From contig JAXEJQ010000157.1 of assembly GCA_034101475.1 (NCBI GenBank), positions 21,735 through 85,734 of the forward strand: DNA of 64,000 nucleotides, written 5' to 3'. Numbering within the stretch: position 1 is the first letter of the stretch; every line of letters starts with the position of its first letter. The stretch comes from Limivivens sp034101475. Lineage in GTDB: Bacteria; Bacillota; Clostridia; Lachnospirales; Lachnospiraceae. The translations under genes and the position numbers were made by a program. Of the stretch, positions 34,577-43,354 are shown one piece after another. Under the pieces are notes generated by a model. The model searched no databases. It was given only the letters and a program-made list of their open reading frames with translations, and had not been told where the DNA came from.

Positions 34577-35875
34577 TCAGGAAGCGGCGTTTTCCATAAT
34601 CGAATTGCCCTGAGTAAAGAACTCATCAGCAGCTTCCTGTGCTGCAGCTTCCCCGTAAGCTACTTTTTCAAATACTTCGTTTGCCAGATCCAGAACCTGA
34701 GAGGCACCGGCTTCTGCAGGCGGATCTCCGGCTGAACTGTTGGGGATTACCACATCTGTTACATAATTGAAGGTTTTCGCCGTTGTCTCATCCAGTTTTC
34801 CTGCAACATAAGACGCAATCTCATTGTTTGCCGGAACACCCGGTTCGCCTAAAATAATGTCATTTGCTTCTTCGGAATTGATCCACCAGTTCAGAACGGC
34901 AATAGCCTCATCAATATGCTCACTTTCTGCCGCAATGGTCCAGCACATCGCCTGTCTTACATAATAGGATGCAGACGGGTCAGCACAGGGAACGGTGATC
35001 AGATCCAGCTCCACGCCTTCCGGAGCTGCTGCCTGCATGGCCACCATCTGATTGGAATTAAAACCGGAGCACCAGGACTGGGTTTCTGCAGAAGTATATT
35101 TTACAACGGCCTGCTCTTCCACGGCACCACCATTTGCCGTTACGATTCCCTGATCCATCAGCCATCCTTCTTCTCTTCCGGTCTCAACCATTTCGAAGAA
35201 CGGAAGGAAAATGTCGGAGCTGGCTGCGCCAAGGGCATTGCCCTCAAACAGACCCGTGCCATTTGCCCGGGAAGCAAACTCCAGCCAGGTGGAGATATTG
35301 TCAATCTGTGTCCGGACACCGGTCTTTTCATAAACCTCTCTGCAGACCTCGATAAACTCGTCCACATTCATCAGGTTTTTCACAGCGATCCCGTTTTCAT
35401 CCAGCAGGGTTTTGTTGTAAATAATGGATGCTGCATTGTTTCCGGCGGAAATACCGTAGATACCGTCATCCACCTTCCCTGTCGCGATGACATTTTCATC
35501 CACGTTGGTCAGATCCAGGGCACCGCTCTCGATATACGGTGTCAGATCCAGAAGCTTGTCCGCATCCGTATAGGTCTTCAGATAAGCTGTCTGGAGCATG
35601 GCCAGATCCGGCATGGTATTGGATGCCGCCGACGCGGAAAGGGCTGTAATATGATCTCCAAAGGAATTAATCTGAAGTTCAAAGGTTACATTGGGATTGT
35701 TTGCCGTATAGGTATCAAAAGCTTCCGTAAACTTGTCATTCCGGTTCTGAGAACCCCACCATGCCGCAACCAGGGTGATATCCTCTTCTTCCGCACACAC
35801 TGCAGCGCCTCCGCCCAGCGCCATTGTAAATGCCATTGCACAGGTTAATAAAATCGATACCGCTTTTTTCTTCAT
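34577..35875 (-). CDS. Extracellular sugar-binding protein of ABC transporter, locus B
   Basis: About 432 residues. The start at 35875 (MKKKAVSILL) has GAGGAAAG upstream; an in-frame start 60 bases further out lacks this and would spoil the signal sequence. The signal peptide ends near GGGAAVCAEEEDI: AVCA could be a signal peptidase I site, while the Cys has Val at -1 and is a poor lipobox. The mature part is a typical family 1 solute-binding protein. The ligand is unknown but should be a sugar handled by the isomerase, oxidoreductase and URO-D proteins downstream. A TATAGT -10 element is at 35956-35961; no matching -35 was found, which fits an activator-dependent promoter. Confidence 0.92.
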   Translation of the reverse strand: MKKKAVSILLTCAMAFTMALGGGAAVCAEEEDITLVAAWWGSQNRNDKFTEAFDTYTANNPNVTFELQINSFGDHITALSASAASNTMPDLAMLQTAYLKTYTDADKLLDLTPYIESGALDLTNVDENVIATGKVDDGIYGISAGNNAASIIYNKTLLDENGIAVKNLMNVDEFIEVCREVYEKTGVRTQIDNISTWLEFASRANGTGLFEGNALGAASSDIFLPFFEMVETGREEGWLMDQGIVTANGGAVEEQAVVKYTSAETQSWCSGFNSNQMVAMQAAAPEGVELDLITVPCADPSASYYVRQAMCWTIAAESEHIDEAIAVLNWWINSEEANDIILGEPGVPANNEIASYVAGKLDETTAKTFNYVTDVVIPNSSAGDPPAEAGASQVLDLANEVFEKVAYGEAAAQEAADEFFTQGNSIMENAAS

Positions 35876-35991
35876 GAGACTTTCCTCCTTCTTAGTCTGA
35901 GCTTTTGCTCTGTGGTTTTGTTTTCTGCATGTCACGCTCTGCTGTTCATGGTTTTACTATACCAGAATCTGTTTTTTTCAGCCACGCAAAA

Positions 35992-36020
35992 ACCCGGACT
36001 TTTTGTTTAAAAAGCCGGTA
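35992..36020 (-). terminator. Terminator of the locus B sensor/regulator operon
   Basis: On the minus strand, ACCGGCTTTTT pairs with AAAAAGTCCGGGT and is followed by TTTTT. It lies 55 bases after the response regulator stop and before the binding-protein promoter. Confidence 0.75.
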
Positions 36021-36074
36021 TTTTATTTGCATTCACATTGATAATTATGAAACTTGTACAAACTGTTTCTTAAA

Positions 36075-36821
36075 TTAATTCATCTTTTTGATGTATTCTG
36101 TCGGACTTACGCCGGTCATTTTCTTGAAAATCTGGCTGAAATACTGTGGATTGTTCCCGTATCCCACAGCATCTGCCACTGCGTAAATATTGGTATATTC
36201 TCCGGAAATCAGCAGCTCCCGGGCTTTGTTCATCCGAAAGGCATTCAGATAGGTGGAAAACTTCTGGCCCGTATCGGCGGAGAACTTCTTACTGATATAG
36301 TCCACATTCATGAAAAGCCGGTTTTCCGCAATCCATTTCAGAGAAAGCTCCGTATTCGCCAGTTCCTCCTCCACAAGATGCAGAACCTTTTTTGTAATAT
36401 CCGAATACCGCTTCTCCGGCTCCTTCTTCTGATCCAGGGCATGGTTCCGCACCAGCTCGCTGCAGATCTCACTGACCGCCTGCTTGATCTGTTCCTCATT
36501 GCAGGGCTTCAGCAGATAATGTTTTACATTGTATTTCATCGCCTGCCGGGCATACTCAAATTCTCCGTAAGCCGACAGGAGAATAAAACGGGTCTCCTCT
36601 CCTTCCTCCGTCAGTCTCCGGATCAGCTCCAGTCCATTCATTCCGGGCATCATAATATCCGTCAGCATAATATCCGGGTGAAGCTCCATGGCCTTTTCAC
36701 AGGCATCAAAACCATTTTTGCAGGTTCCGATCACCTCCACCCCCAGCTCCTTCCATGGAATAATCTCCGCCAGAAGCTCGCACATGGCTTTCTCATCATC
36801 CACAATCATCAGTTTATACAT
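36075..36821 (-). CDS. YesN-type response regulator (REC plus AraC HTH), locus B
   Basis: The 248-residue protein has a REC domain (VDDE pocket, Asp55 in LTDIMMPGMNG, Lys in YLLKPCNEE) joined by a short linker to an AraC-type double helix-turn-helix (SLKWIAENRLFMNVDYISKK and NIYAVADAVGYGNNPQYFSQ). It is half the length of the locus A regulator because it lacks the long middle region. Its start overlaps the kinase gene by eight bases, so the two are coupled. The likely target is the binding-protein promoter downstream. Confidence 0.94.
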   Translation of the reverse strand: MYKLMIVDDEKAMCELLAEIIPWKELGVEVIGTCKNGFDACEKAMELHPDIMLTDIMMPGMNGLELIRRLTEEGEETRFILLSAYGEFEYARQAMKYNVKHYLLKPCNEEQIKQAVSEICSELVRNHALDQKKEPEKRYSDITKKVLHLVEEELANTELSLKWIAENRLFMNVDYISKKFSADTGQKFSTYLNAFRMNKARELLISGEYTNIYAVADAVGYGNNPQYFSQIFKKMTGVSPTEYIKKMN

Positions 36822-38574
36822 CGCTTATCCCCTCCGCTTCAAATGGAATCCGCAGTTTGGCCACCGCATATTCTTCTTCATTACAGAAGCTGATCCCATA
36901 ATCTTCTCCATAAGTCAATTTGATTCTTGTATCGATATTCAGAATCCCAATGCCGTGTCCCGCAGGCTGGATCTCCCTCTGATTCAGCTTGCGCAGCAGA
37001 TCCTCCGGGAACCTGGAACCGTTATTTTTTACGAGAACGGCAAGATCCTCCCCTTCCCGTTTTACTTCCACCAGAATCCGGGCCACTTTCAGCATGGCAT
37101 TCATGGAATGGCTGATGCCGTTTTCAACCAGGGGCTGGATCACAAGCTTGGGAATCTTTGCCATCCATAATTCCGGTTCCACCCGGGCCTCATACAGCAG
37201 CTCGCCCTCCATCCGCATCTGCTGAATGGTCACAAACTGCTGAACCAGATCCAGTTCCTCTTCCACTGTCAGGCAGGATTTCCGGTTGGAAAGGGTAATC
37301 TGCAGAATTCTGCTTAAGGATTCCACCATTTTGCTGATTTCCTCACTGTGCAGCGCCTTTGCCCGCCAGTCAATGGTCTGGAGCGTATTATAGAGAAAAT
37401 GAGGATTGATCTGCGTTTCCAGCATTTCCACCTGAGCCCGCTTCCGTTCCAGTTCCATGATATAATTTTCCTGAATAAGCTGCACGACCTTTTCCTGCAT
37501 CAGTCCGAACTGCTGGTACAGAATTCCGATCTCATCCTTCCGCTGCGCATCCTCCAGAGAATCCTGCTTTGTGATGTCTTCGGAAAATGCCTGGAACTTC
37601 TGGATCAGCCTGCCGAAGCCCCGCAGAATATCCCTTGTAAAAAAGCTGTTCAGGATCACAATCAGCAGTACGCACAGAATCCCAACCAGAGCAATCCGTT
37701 TCACATTGGAATTTACTCTGGAATAAATTTCCTCATAATCCGAGAAGTAAATATAGCCCCATTTTTCAAAGCTTTCCTCCCGGTAAACCGCAAAATACTG
37801 ATACCCATTTGCAACGACAACCGCAAATTTCTCTCCCCTGATCTGCTCGTAAATATCCTGAACCTGAGTATTGGTAAGTTCCCGGCTGTCACTCAGGGAA
37901 TTCCCCTCCGAATCCACCAGAACACACCAGAAATTTTTCTGCTTTGAAATCCCGGTATCCCGAATCAAAGCAGCAATATCGATATTGATAATCAGTGTCG
38001 CCAGAGTATCCTTTCCCAGATTTTCAATGCGATTAATTTTTCTGGTCAGAATCATCTGAGAATCCTTTCCATACTCGGTGATCCACACCGGCCTGCCCTG
38101 GCCTTCCTCTGCAGCCTCAAGAATCCGTTCCTTTTTTTCCGCTGTCAGGCCAATACTTGCCGTATCTCCGATCTCGCTTCCGGTTGTCTCGTCGATCAGG
38201 ATCGCGTAATTAATATAATCATACTGGTTGCTCTCCGTGGCGATCAATTTTCGGATACTTTCATAATCCGCATAATATAATTTCTGATTTTTCAGAACTC
38301 TGGTGAGCTTTTCCTGAATCAGGGAACTGCGGAAAATCGCCTCGCTGAGCGTCTCATAATCATCCAGCCTCTGGGAAATCCCGGACAGCGCGTAATTCAT
38401 GGAATCCACCATGACTGAATAAAGAGTGTCATTGTATGACCGGATAATCTTGTAGTCTCCCCATAGCGCAAATGCCAGAATAATCATTACGCTGAACAGC
38501 CAGACGAAGGTCATCTTTTTCTTAAGTTTGATATTATTAACAATTCGTTTGATTTTCCCTGATGTTTTCCACAT
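36814..38574 (-). CDS. YesM-type sensor histidine kinase, locus B
   Basis: The 586-residue kinase has two membrane helices (about 20-42 and 290-312) around an extracytoplasmic sensor, a HAMP-like linker, the His_kinase motif QINPHFLYNTLQ and an HATPase with VKNNGSRFPEDL and GIGILNIDTRI. NNG replaces DNG of the N box pattern, which is common in this class. It senses an extracellular signal for the locus B transporter. GGGGG precedes the ATG. Confidence 0.94.
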   Translation of the reverse strand: MWKTSGKIKRIVNNIKLKKKMTFVWLFSVMIILAFALWGDYKIIRSYNDTLYSVMVDSMNYALSGISQRLDDYETLSEAIFRSSLIQEKLTRVLKNQKLYYADYESIRKLIATESNQYDYINYAILIDETTGSEIGDTASIGLTAEKKERILEAAEEGQGRPVWITEYGKDSQMILTRKINRIENLGKDTLATLIINIDIAALIRDTGISKQKNFWCVLVDSEGNSLSDSRELTNTQVQDIYEQIRGEKFAVVVANGYQYFAVYREESFEKWGYIYFSDYEEIYSRVNSNVKRIALVGILCVLLIVILNSFFTRDILRGFGRLIQKFQAFSEDITKQDSLEDAQRKDEIGILYQQFGLMQEKVVQLIQENYIMELERKRAQVEMLETQINPHFLYNTLQTIDWRAKALHSEEISKMVESLSRILQITLSNRKSCLTVEEELDLVQQFVTIQQMRMEGELLYEARVEPELWMAKIPKLVIQPLVENGISHSMNAMLKVARILVEVKREGEDLAVLVKNNGSRFPEDLLRKLNQREIQPAGHGIGILNIDTRIKLTYGEDYGISFCNEEEYAVAKLRIPFEAEGISDV

Positions 38575-38677
38575 AAATCCCCCACATTTTCACACAAGTT
38601 TTTCCAGGAACCTCTTGGCAGCCTGCTCTCTGCCGACTCGTCCCCGAAGAACGGTTTCGCGGTAAGTGAAATTCGGT

Positions 38678-38730
38678 TAAAAAAAGAGCCGGCCCCCGGC
38701 TGACCGAAATCAGCCGGAACGTCAGCTCTT
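38678..38730 (-). terminator. Terminator of the D-lyxose isomerase/DUF4432 operon
   Basis: AAGAGC (38684) pairs with GCTCTT (38730) and, inside, CCGGCTGA pairs with TCAGCCGG over a six-base loop. On the minus strand the stem is followed by eight T residues. It lies just after the stop at 38753. Confidence 0.85.
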
Positions 38731-38752
38731 CATTTTTCTTTCTGTCAGACGC

Positions 38753-39772
38753 TCAGTCTAACGGCTTCTGTTCTGCCGGGAGATCTTCCAGAACAATCTC
38801 CAGATCCACTTCTTTTCTCTCCCCGGGCGCCAGAACCGCCAGATTTCCCTGTTCCCTTTCCCACTTCTGCCCGTTTACATGGCAGTTGCAGGGCTCCAGC
38901 CCCAGGACATAGTCCCCGGACGCCATGGATTTCCACTGGGCAAAGTTCGGCAGCTGCACCGGATCATACACCAGCGTAAAGGCCGTGCGAAGCTCCTGGT
39001 TCTGCACCCGAACCCGCACCTTTCCGTCTGAATCCGCGTGCATGGTATGGAAAAAGACTTCTTCCGGCTTCCGGTTCACAGGCTCGGAAACCTCCTTCCA
39101 GGGCAGCTCCGTTTCTGTCTCCTCGCCGCGCAGGCAGGCCTTTACAGAAGGAATCTGTACCTCTGCCCCGGCATCCAGCATGGGATATCCAATGTTAAAA
39201 TGATACAAAAGCATAAACGGCTCCGGGCGAAAGCCCTGATTCTCGAATTCATCATGAATCCGGATTCTGGACTGACCATACACAGTCCGGATCTTTCTGC
39301 GCAGGACAATATTTTCTCCAAAGAGCTGAGCCTGGCGCATCTGGCCCCCAATCTCCAGAACATATTCCCCGTCTTCCCAGTGTGCATCTGCGCAGACATG
39401 CTCCGCCGCTGTGGAGCGCATGGTTCCATGCATGGACAGAGGTGCTTCCGGATCTACGGAGGGCGTTCCCACATTATTGGTTCCGCAGGTAAAAAACAGA
39501 CCGCCCATAATACTCTTCTGGGCTTCAAAACCGTTGGTGTCATAATGCTGACGTCCCTGCAGACCCGGCTTGCTCAGAAAGCTGATCTGATTTCCTCTCC
39601 AGGAAAGCTCCGCAATATCCAGGCACTTGTCCAGACCTGCCGTAAAATACAGCGGACCGTTCTTCACCTGAAAGGCATGCAGGCCACCAGCCAGTCCTTC
39701 CTCATAGACAACTCTGCGGACATAGGCGAGCTGTTCCATATTTCCGGTTTTTTTACGGTAAACTTCTTTCAT
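38753..39772 (-). CDS. DUF4432 family aldose-1-epimerase-like protein
   Basis: The 339-residue protein has the beta-sandwich pattern of galactose-mutarotase-like proteins of the DUF4432 group (GLDKCLDIAELSWRGNQISF, SMHGTMRSTAAEH, MLLYHFNIGYPML, LGLEPCNCHVNG). Conserved His and Glu residues in these segments suggest mutarotase or related activity on a sugar in the cytoplasm. It lies 15 bases after the D-lyxose isomerase gene and before a terminator, so the two form an operon. It may convert the anomers of the isomerase substrate. GAGGA precedes the ATG. Confidence 0.85.
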   Translation of the reverse strand: MKEVYRKKTGNMEQLAYVRRVVYEEGLAGGLHAFQVKNGPLYFTAGLDKCLDIAELSWRGNQISFLSKPGLQGRQHYDTNGFEAQKSIMGGLFFTCGTNNVGTPSVDPEAPLSMHGTMRSTAAEHVCADAHWEDGEYVLEIGGQMRQAQLFGENIVLRRKIRTVYGQSRIRIHDEFENQGFRPEPFMLLYHFNIGYPMLDAGAEVQIPSVKACLRGEETETELPWKEVSEPVNRKPEEVFFHTMHADSDGKVRVRVQNQELRTAFTLVYDPVQLPNFAQWKSMASGDYVLGLEPCNCHVNGQKWEREQGNLAVLAPGERKEVDLEIVLEDLPAEQKPLD

Positions 39773-39787
39773 CCGTGATCCTCTTTC

Positions 39788-40468
39788 TCACTCCGCTGCG
39801 GGATATTCAAAACACAGCAGACGGTAGGGTTCTTCGTCCTCTTCAATCTTCGGGAAACGTCCCATTTCCTCATAGAAGCGGTTGTCCTTGTTATCATCAT
39901 TGCACATGGATACCTCACCGATGAGAACGTCACCAGTCCCCGGCTTCACATCGAAATCATGATACTGGTGGGGCCACAGCGTAATGCTCTCGCCCGGTTT
40001 TAATTCCACGCCGGTTCCGGCCGGTACATAATAAGAACGTCCGTCGGAATTTACCAGAACATCTTTGTCATCAAAAGTTCCATCACCTTTGTCATTGTAA
40101 ACATGGATGATCAGCGTACCGCCGCCGCGGTTGATGATATCCTCGCTCTTTTTCCAGTGAAAATGCATGGGGGAATGCTGGCCTTCCTTCAGCATCAGGA
40201 GCTTTTCCGCATAGACTTTTTTATACTTCGGATTATTCTGATTGCCATTGCGCAGAGTAATCAGCGCAAAACCGACCTTCTCCCAGTCACCCAGACCATA
40301 ATCGGTAATATCCCAGCCCAGCATGTTGTCACGGATCTCATCATACTCGTGGTTTTTCGTCTTCCACTCCTCCGGTGTCCAGTTGCAGAAAGGCGGCAGT
40401 TCAAAACCATGTTCCTTAATCAACGCTTCCATATAGCGGATACAATTATTAATCTCTGATCGTTTCAC
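39788..40468 (-). CDS. D-lyxose (D-mannose) ketol-isomerase
   Basis: A 226-residue cupin-fold isomerase. The start is the GTG at 40468, giving the family N-terminus (M)KRSEIN and with GGGAGG upstream; the ATG eight codons earlier overlaps that site. Metal ligands are His102, His104 and Glu109 in MHFHWKKSED plus a later His in LWPHQYHDF. Characterised relatives interconvert D-lyxose with D-xylulose and D-mannose with D-fructose. With the GH38 mannosidase in locus A, a mannose to fructose route is plausible. It is transcribed from a near-consensus promoter at 40530-40557 together with the DUF4432 gene. Confidence 0.93.
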   Translation of the reverse strand: MKRSEINNCIRYMEALIKEHGFELPPFCNWTPEEWKTKNHEYDEIRDNMLGWDITDYGLGDWEKVGFALITLRNGNQNNPKYKKVYAEKLLMLKEGQHSPMHFHWKKSEDIINRGGGTLIIHVYNDKGDGTFDDKDVLVNSDGRSYYVPAGTGVELKPGESITLWPHQYHDFDVKPGTGDVLIGEVSMCNDDNKDNRFYEEMGRFPKIEEDEEPYRLLCFEYPAAE

Positions 40469-40497
40469 TTTTCGTTTCCTCCCATAATACATCTTTA

Positions 40498-40557
40498 GCG
40501 GTTCTCCGGAACCGCAGCAATTTTCTTTTACTATAGCACACCATTTTCTTCTGTCAA
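40498..40557 (-). promoter_or_regulatory. Promoter and leader hairpin of the D-lyxose isomerase operon
   Basis: On the minus strand TTGACA (40552-40557) is 16 bases from TATAGT (40530-40535). The transcribed leader then holds a seven-base-pair hairpin, GCGGTTC-TCCG-GAACCGC (40498-40515), about 20 bases before the ribosome binding site; it might affect translation. Confidence 0.75.
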
Positions 40558-40606
40558 GAGCCTATTTGCCATTGGCTGACGGTACCACCTATTTGTTCTC
40601 ATCTCC

Positions 40607-41469
40607 TCACCAGTACTTTTTCACATACTCTTTGGCCTCCTCCTGTGAAACAGAAAACTTCTGCATCACTTTTGTCACGGAATCCTCCCTGGAAATCCCA
40701 AATTCCTGGTACGTTTCAATCAATGCCTTTATTCCCTGAGCAACTCCCGACTCCACTCCATCATTAAAGATCATCTGCACAACCTTTGTCATCTTAATTT
40801 CCTCCTTTATTTTCTTTGCAAACTCCTGATCCAAAATTTTATCAGAAAAAGTCAGAATTCCAGACAGAGCCGAAAGAGACTGTTTCTCATCCGGCAGTAT
40901 CTTTGCCAGTTCAATCGCTTTCGCAGCCATTTCCTGTTGCTGCCTCTCTCCTTTTACGGTAAGAGGAAGAACAATCAATTCCAGCATTTCTGCGTCATCC
41001 AAGGCTTCCCCTCTCCTTGTTTTTTCAATAATTTTCCGATATATTTTATCCGTCTCCAGTCTTTTCATAAAAGCAGCCTCAATCACAAGACGAATACATC
41101 CAAAATCAAAAACAGCCGTGCTTATTTTCTCAATATCTGCTGAATAAATTACAACCAGATGAATCTGCGGCAGCTTCCCGTGATGCTCACGAAAATATTT
41201 TTTAGAATTCTCGCAATATAATTAATATACTTCAACACATCCTTCCTGGAATAGGGGCTCTCATAATCGACAATCGCCAGTGATTCATCCTCCAGCAGAA
41301 ATAAGTGATCCATACGCAGCTCATTGGCTTCTATCGCCGGAAGGTTTGTGGGCAATACCTCCCGAATCCGGATATCCGGCAATCCAAAAGGCTCAAAACT
41401 CTTTCCCTTCAGCATTTCTGCCACAAGCTTCATAGTTATATCCTGGTTATGATAGGTAATATCACGCAA
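40607..41469 (-). pseudogene. Rpn family PD-(D/E)XK nuclease/transposase-like gene, split by a -1 frameshift
   Basis: The first part (41149-41469, TTG start with AAGGAG upstream) encodes the Rpn/PDDEXK N-terminus: RDITYHNQDITMKLV, then ELRMDHLF and AIVDYESPYSRKDVLKYINY. The second part (from about 41200 down to 40607, another frame) encodes the rest: KYFREHHGKLPQ, IHLVVIYSADIEK, the usual helical region and the C-terminus ending EEAKEYVKKYW. The frames meet exactly at CTA AAA AAT (41197-41205), an A AAA AAT heptamer; slipping back one base restores the full protein of about 285 residues. It is either a single-base deletion in an A run or programmed frameshifting. Rpn proteins are DNA endonucleases linked to RecA-independent recombination or phage defence. 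Confidence 0.8.
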
Positions 41470-41878
41470 AGATACTGTCTCCTTTCATTGTACATGATAT
41501 TTTCCCAAAATGCAATTTTTATCATTATTTTTACTTTATAATTCTTTGCATTCAGGCAACTTTATTTCTATGTTTCAGTCCTTACACTGAACGCTATCCT
41601 TTGTACCTTCCTCTGAATCAGCACACAAGACTGCCCGACCTTTTTCACATGTATTTTCTTTTGCTTTCTGTAAATGGGATTGTTTCTCTCAGAACGCGAA
41701 ATGAAATTAGAAATTACCAATAAATCCTGACATCGTATCTGCGAAGTTACTGAACAGATACCACAATGAATTATAAACCTGCATGCTGCTTCTGTCAAGG
41801 AATTGCCTGTACCAAAAGGCCCTCCGGGATATCCCGGAGGGCCTTTTGATCCCTGCGGCATGCACATGCATGCCGGAA
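41470..41878. other. Gene-free AT-rich gap with a repeat fragment and a terminator
   Basis: I see no gene here. Bases 41734-41765 are a fragment of the CTGTTCAG palindrome family: ATCGTATCTGCGAAG and TACTGAACAGATAC match 1421-1447 at nearly every base. The strong terminator at 41814-41847 belongs to the kinase-like gene that ends at 41879. Confidence 0.6.
41814..41847 (-). terminator. Strong intrinsic terminator ending the liv cluster
   Basis: A perfect 17-base-pair inverted repeat (AAAAGGCCCTCCGGGAT with ATCCCGGAGGGCCTTTT) lies just after the second kinase-like gene. Confidence 0.93.
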
Positions 41879-42502
41879 CTATTCAAACCGTACCTTAATG
41901 TAGGCCTTAATGGCCTCCACGCACTTTTCAAAGCCCAGCTTCTCGCTGTTCAGACACAGGTCATAGTTTCTGGCGTCATTCCATACCTGGCCGGTATAAT
42001 ATTTATAATACTCTGCCCGGTACTTGTCCGTCTTCTGGATGAATTTTTCCACATCCTTCCCCTTATAAGCGCCCTTCTCCACCGACTGGCGCGCACAGTA
42101 CTCCGGTGACGCATGAATAAATACGCTGACAACATTGGGCCGGCCCTTCAATACAAAGTCGGCACAGCGGCCGATAATCACACAGGATTCCGTGTCTGCC
42201 AGCGCTTTGATAATCTTGGCCTGATAATTAAACAGGTTCCGATTCGAAGTGAAATCCTCACTCTCCGGCGGAATCAGCTCTCCTTTGTACTCCCGTTTCA
42301 TAATCCCAAAGAGAGAGGAATTTTTCAATCTCTCATCTGCCTGGTTAAACAGCGCCTCACTGATCCCGCTGTCCTCAGAAGCAAGTTTCAGAATTTCCCG
42401 GCTGTAGGCTTTAATTCCCAGATCCTCAGCCAGCATTTTTCCAATGGTCTTTCCGCCGCTTCCGTACTGCCTTGCGATGGTAATTACTACGTTATTCTCC
42501 AT
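41879..42502 (-). CDS. Cytidylate kinase-like protein, copy 2
   Basis: The 207-residue protein belongs to the cytidylate kinase-like group (Pfam PF13189 by memory). A modified P-loop, ARQYGSGGKTIGKMLAEDLG, opens the protein, followed by LASEDSGISEALF, SNRNLFNYQAKIIK, VIIGRCADFVL and a C-terminal YDLCLNSEKLG with the R-rich lid segment between. It is not the housekeeping Cmk, which has the GxxGxGKS loop and a different length. The phosphate acceptor is unknown. It is the last gene of the liv cluster, 127 bases after livF copy 2, ending in a strong terminator. A paralogue at 52722-53357 sits at the other end of the two transporter cassettes. Confidence 0.88.
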   Translation of the reverse strand: MENNVVITIARQYGSGGKTIGKMLAEDLGIKAYSREILKLASEDSGISEALFNQADERLKNSSLFGIMKREYKGELIPPESEDFTSNRNLFNYQAKIIKALADTESCVIIGRCADFVLKGRPNVVSVFIHASPEYCARQSVEKGAYKGKDVEKFIQKTDKYRAEYYKYYTGQVWNDARNYDLCLNSEKLGFEKCVEAIKAYIKVRFE

Positions 42503-42629
42503 AAAAAAACCCCCTTTGCTGTTTCGCCGTTTTCCTGCGCGGCAGGCCCGATGGGAGTACAGCAGCAGCCTCTTCCGGCAAACCGGACGATTCTGTCATA
42601 TCTCTTCCATCGGAAGTGAATCGTAACGC

Positions 42630-43340
42630 TTATTCACCAAGGTATGCCTTCTTGATGGAATCATCATTCATCAAGGCATCTGCATTCCCTGATGTTACAA
42701 TCTTACCCGTTTCCAATACATAAGCCCTGTCTGCAATGGCCAGGGCCTTCTTCGCGTTCTGCTCCACCAGCAGAACCGTAGTTCCGGCCTCGTTGACACT
42801 GCGGATGATATCAAAAATCTCGTTTACCAGAATGGGAGACAGACCCATGGACGGCTCATCCATCAGAATAATCTTCGGATGGGACATCAGCGCCCGTCCC
42901 ATGGCCAGCATCTGCTGCTCACCGCCGGACAGGGTTCCCGCCAGCTGATTCTTTCTCTCCTCCAGACGCGGAAAGCGCTTGTAAACCGTGGCCAGGGAAG
43001 CTTCGATCTCGCTTTTATCTGACCGGGTATAGGCTCCCAGCTTCAGGTTCTGAAGAACGGAAAGCTGCGCAAACACACGACGTCCCTCCGGTACATGGGC
43101 CATACCCAGGCTCACGATTTTATGAGCCGGAATCTTTGTGATATCCGTTCCCTCAAAAATCACACTTCCTCTTTTCGGCGACAGAAGTCCGGTAATCGTG
43201 TGGAGGATCGTGGTTTTCCCGGCTCCGTTGGCGCCGATCAGGGCAATGATTTCACCCTCATTTACCTCAAAAGAAACGCCCTTAATGGCATGAATCATTC
43301 CATAATATACTGCCAGGTCTTTTATCTCAAGCATTGCCAT
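42630..43340 (-). CDS. livF: Branched-chain amino acid-type ABC transporter ATP-binding protein LivF, copy 2
   Basis: The 236-residue ATPase has Walker A GANGAGKTT, the LSGGEQQMLAMGRAL signature, Walker B IILMDEPSMGLSP and the H-loop region LLVEQNAKKAL, with the VPEGRRVF segment typical of LivF. It energises the second HAAT-family importer with LivG at the membrane. Position and order (binding protein, H, M, G, F) match the first cassette. Confidence 0.95.
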   Translation of the reverse strand: MAMLEIKDLAVYYGMIHAIKGVSFEVNEGEIIALIGANGAGKTTILHTITGLLSPKRGSVIFEGTDITKIPAHKIVSLGMAHVPEGRRVFAQLSVLQNLKLGAYTRSDKSEIEASLATVYKRFPRLEERKNQLAGTLSGGEQQMLAMGRALMSHPKIILMDEPSMGLSPILVNEIFDIIRSVNEAGTTVLLVEQNAKKALAIADRAYVLETGKIVTSGNADALMNDDSIKKAYLGE

Positions 43341-43354
43341 AAATCAAGTTCCTC

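Noticed and set aside
41568..41867. Minus-strand frame of 99 codons in the gap after the kinase-like gene
   Set aside because: It begins inside the strong terminator and overlaps a repeat fragment; there is no ribosome binding site or domain.
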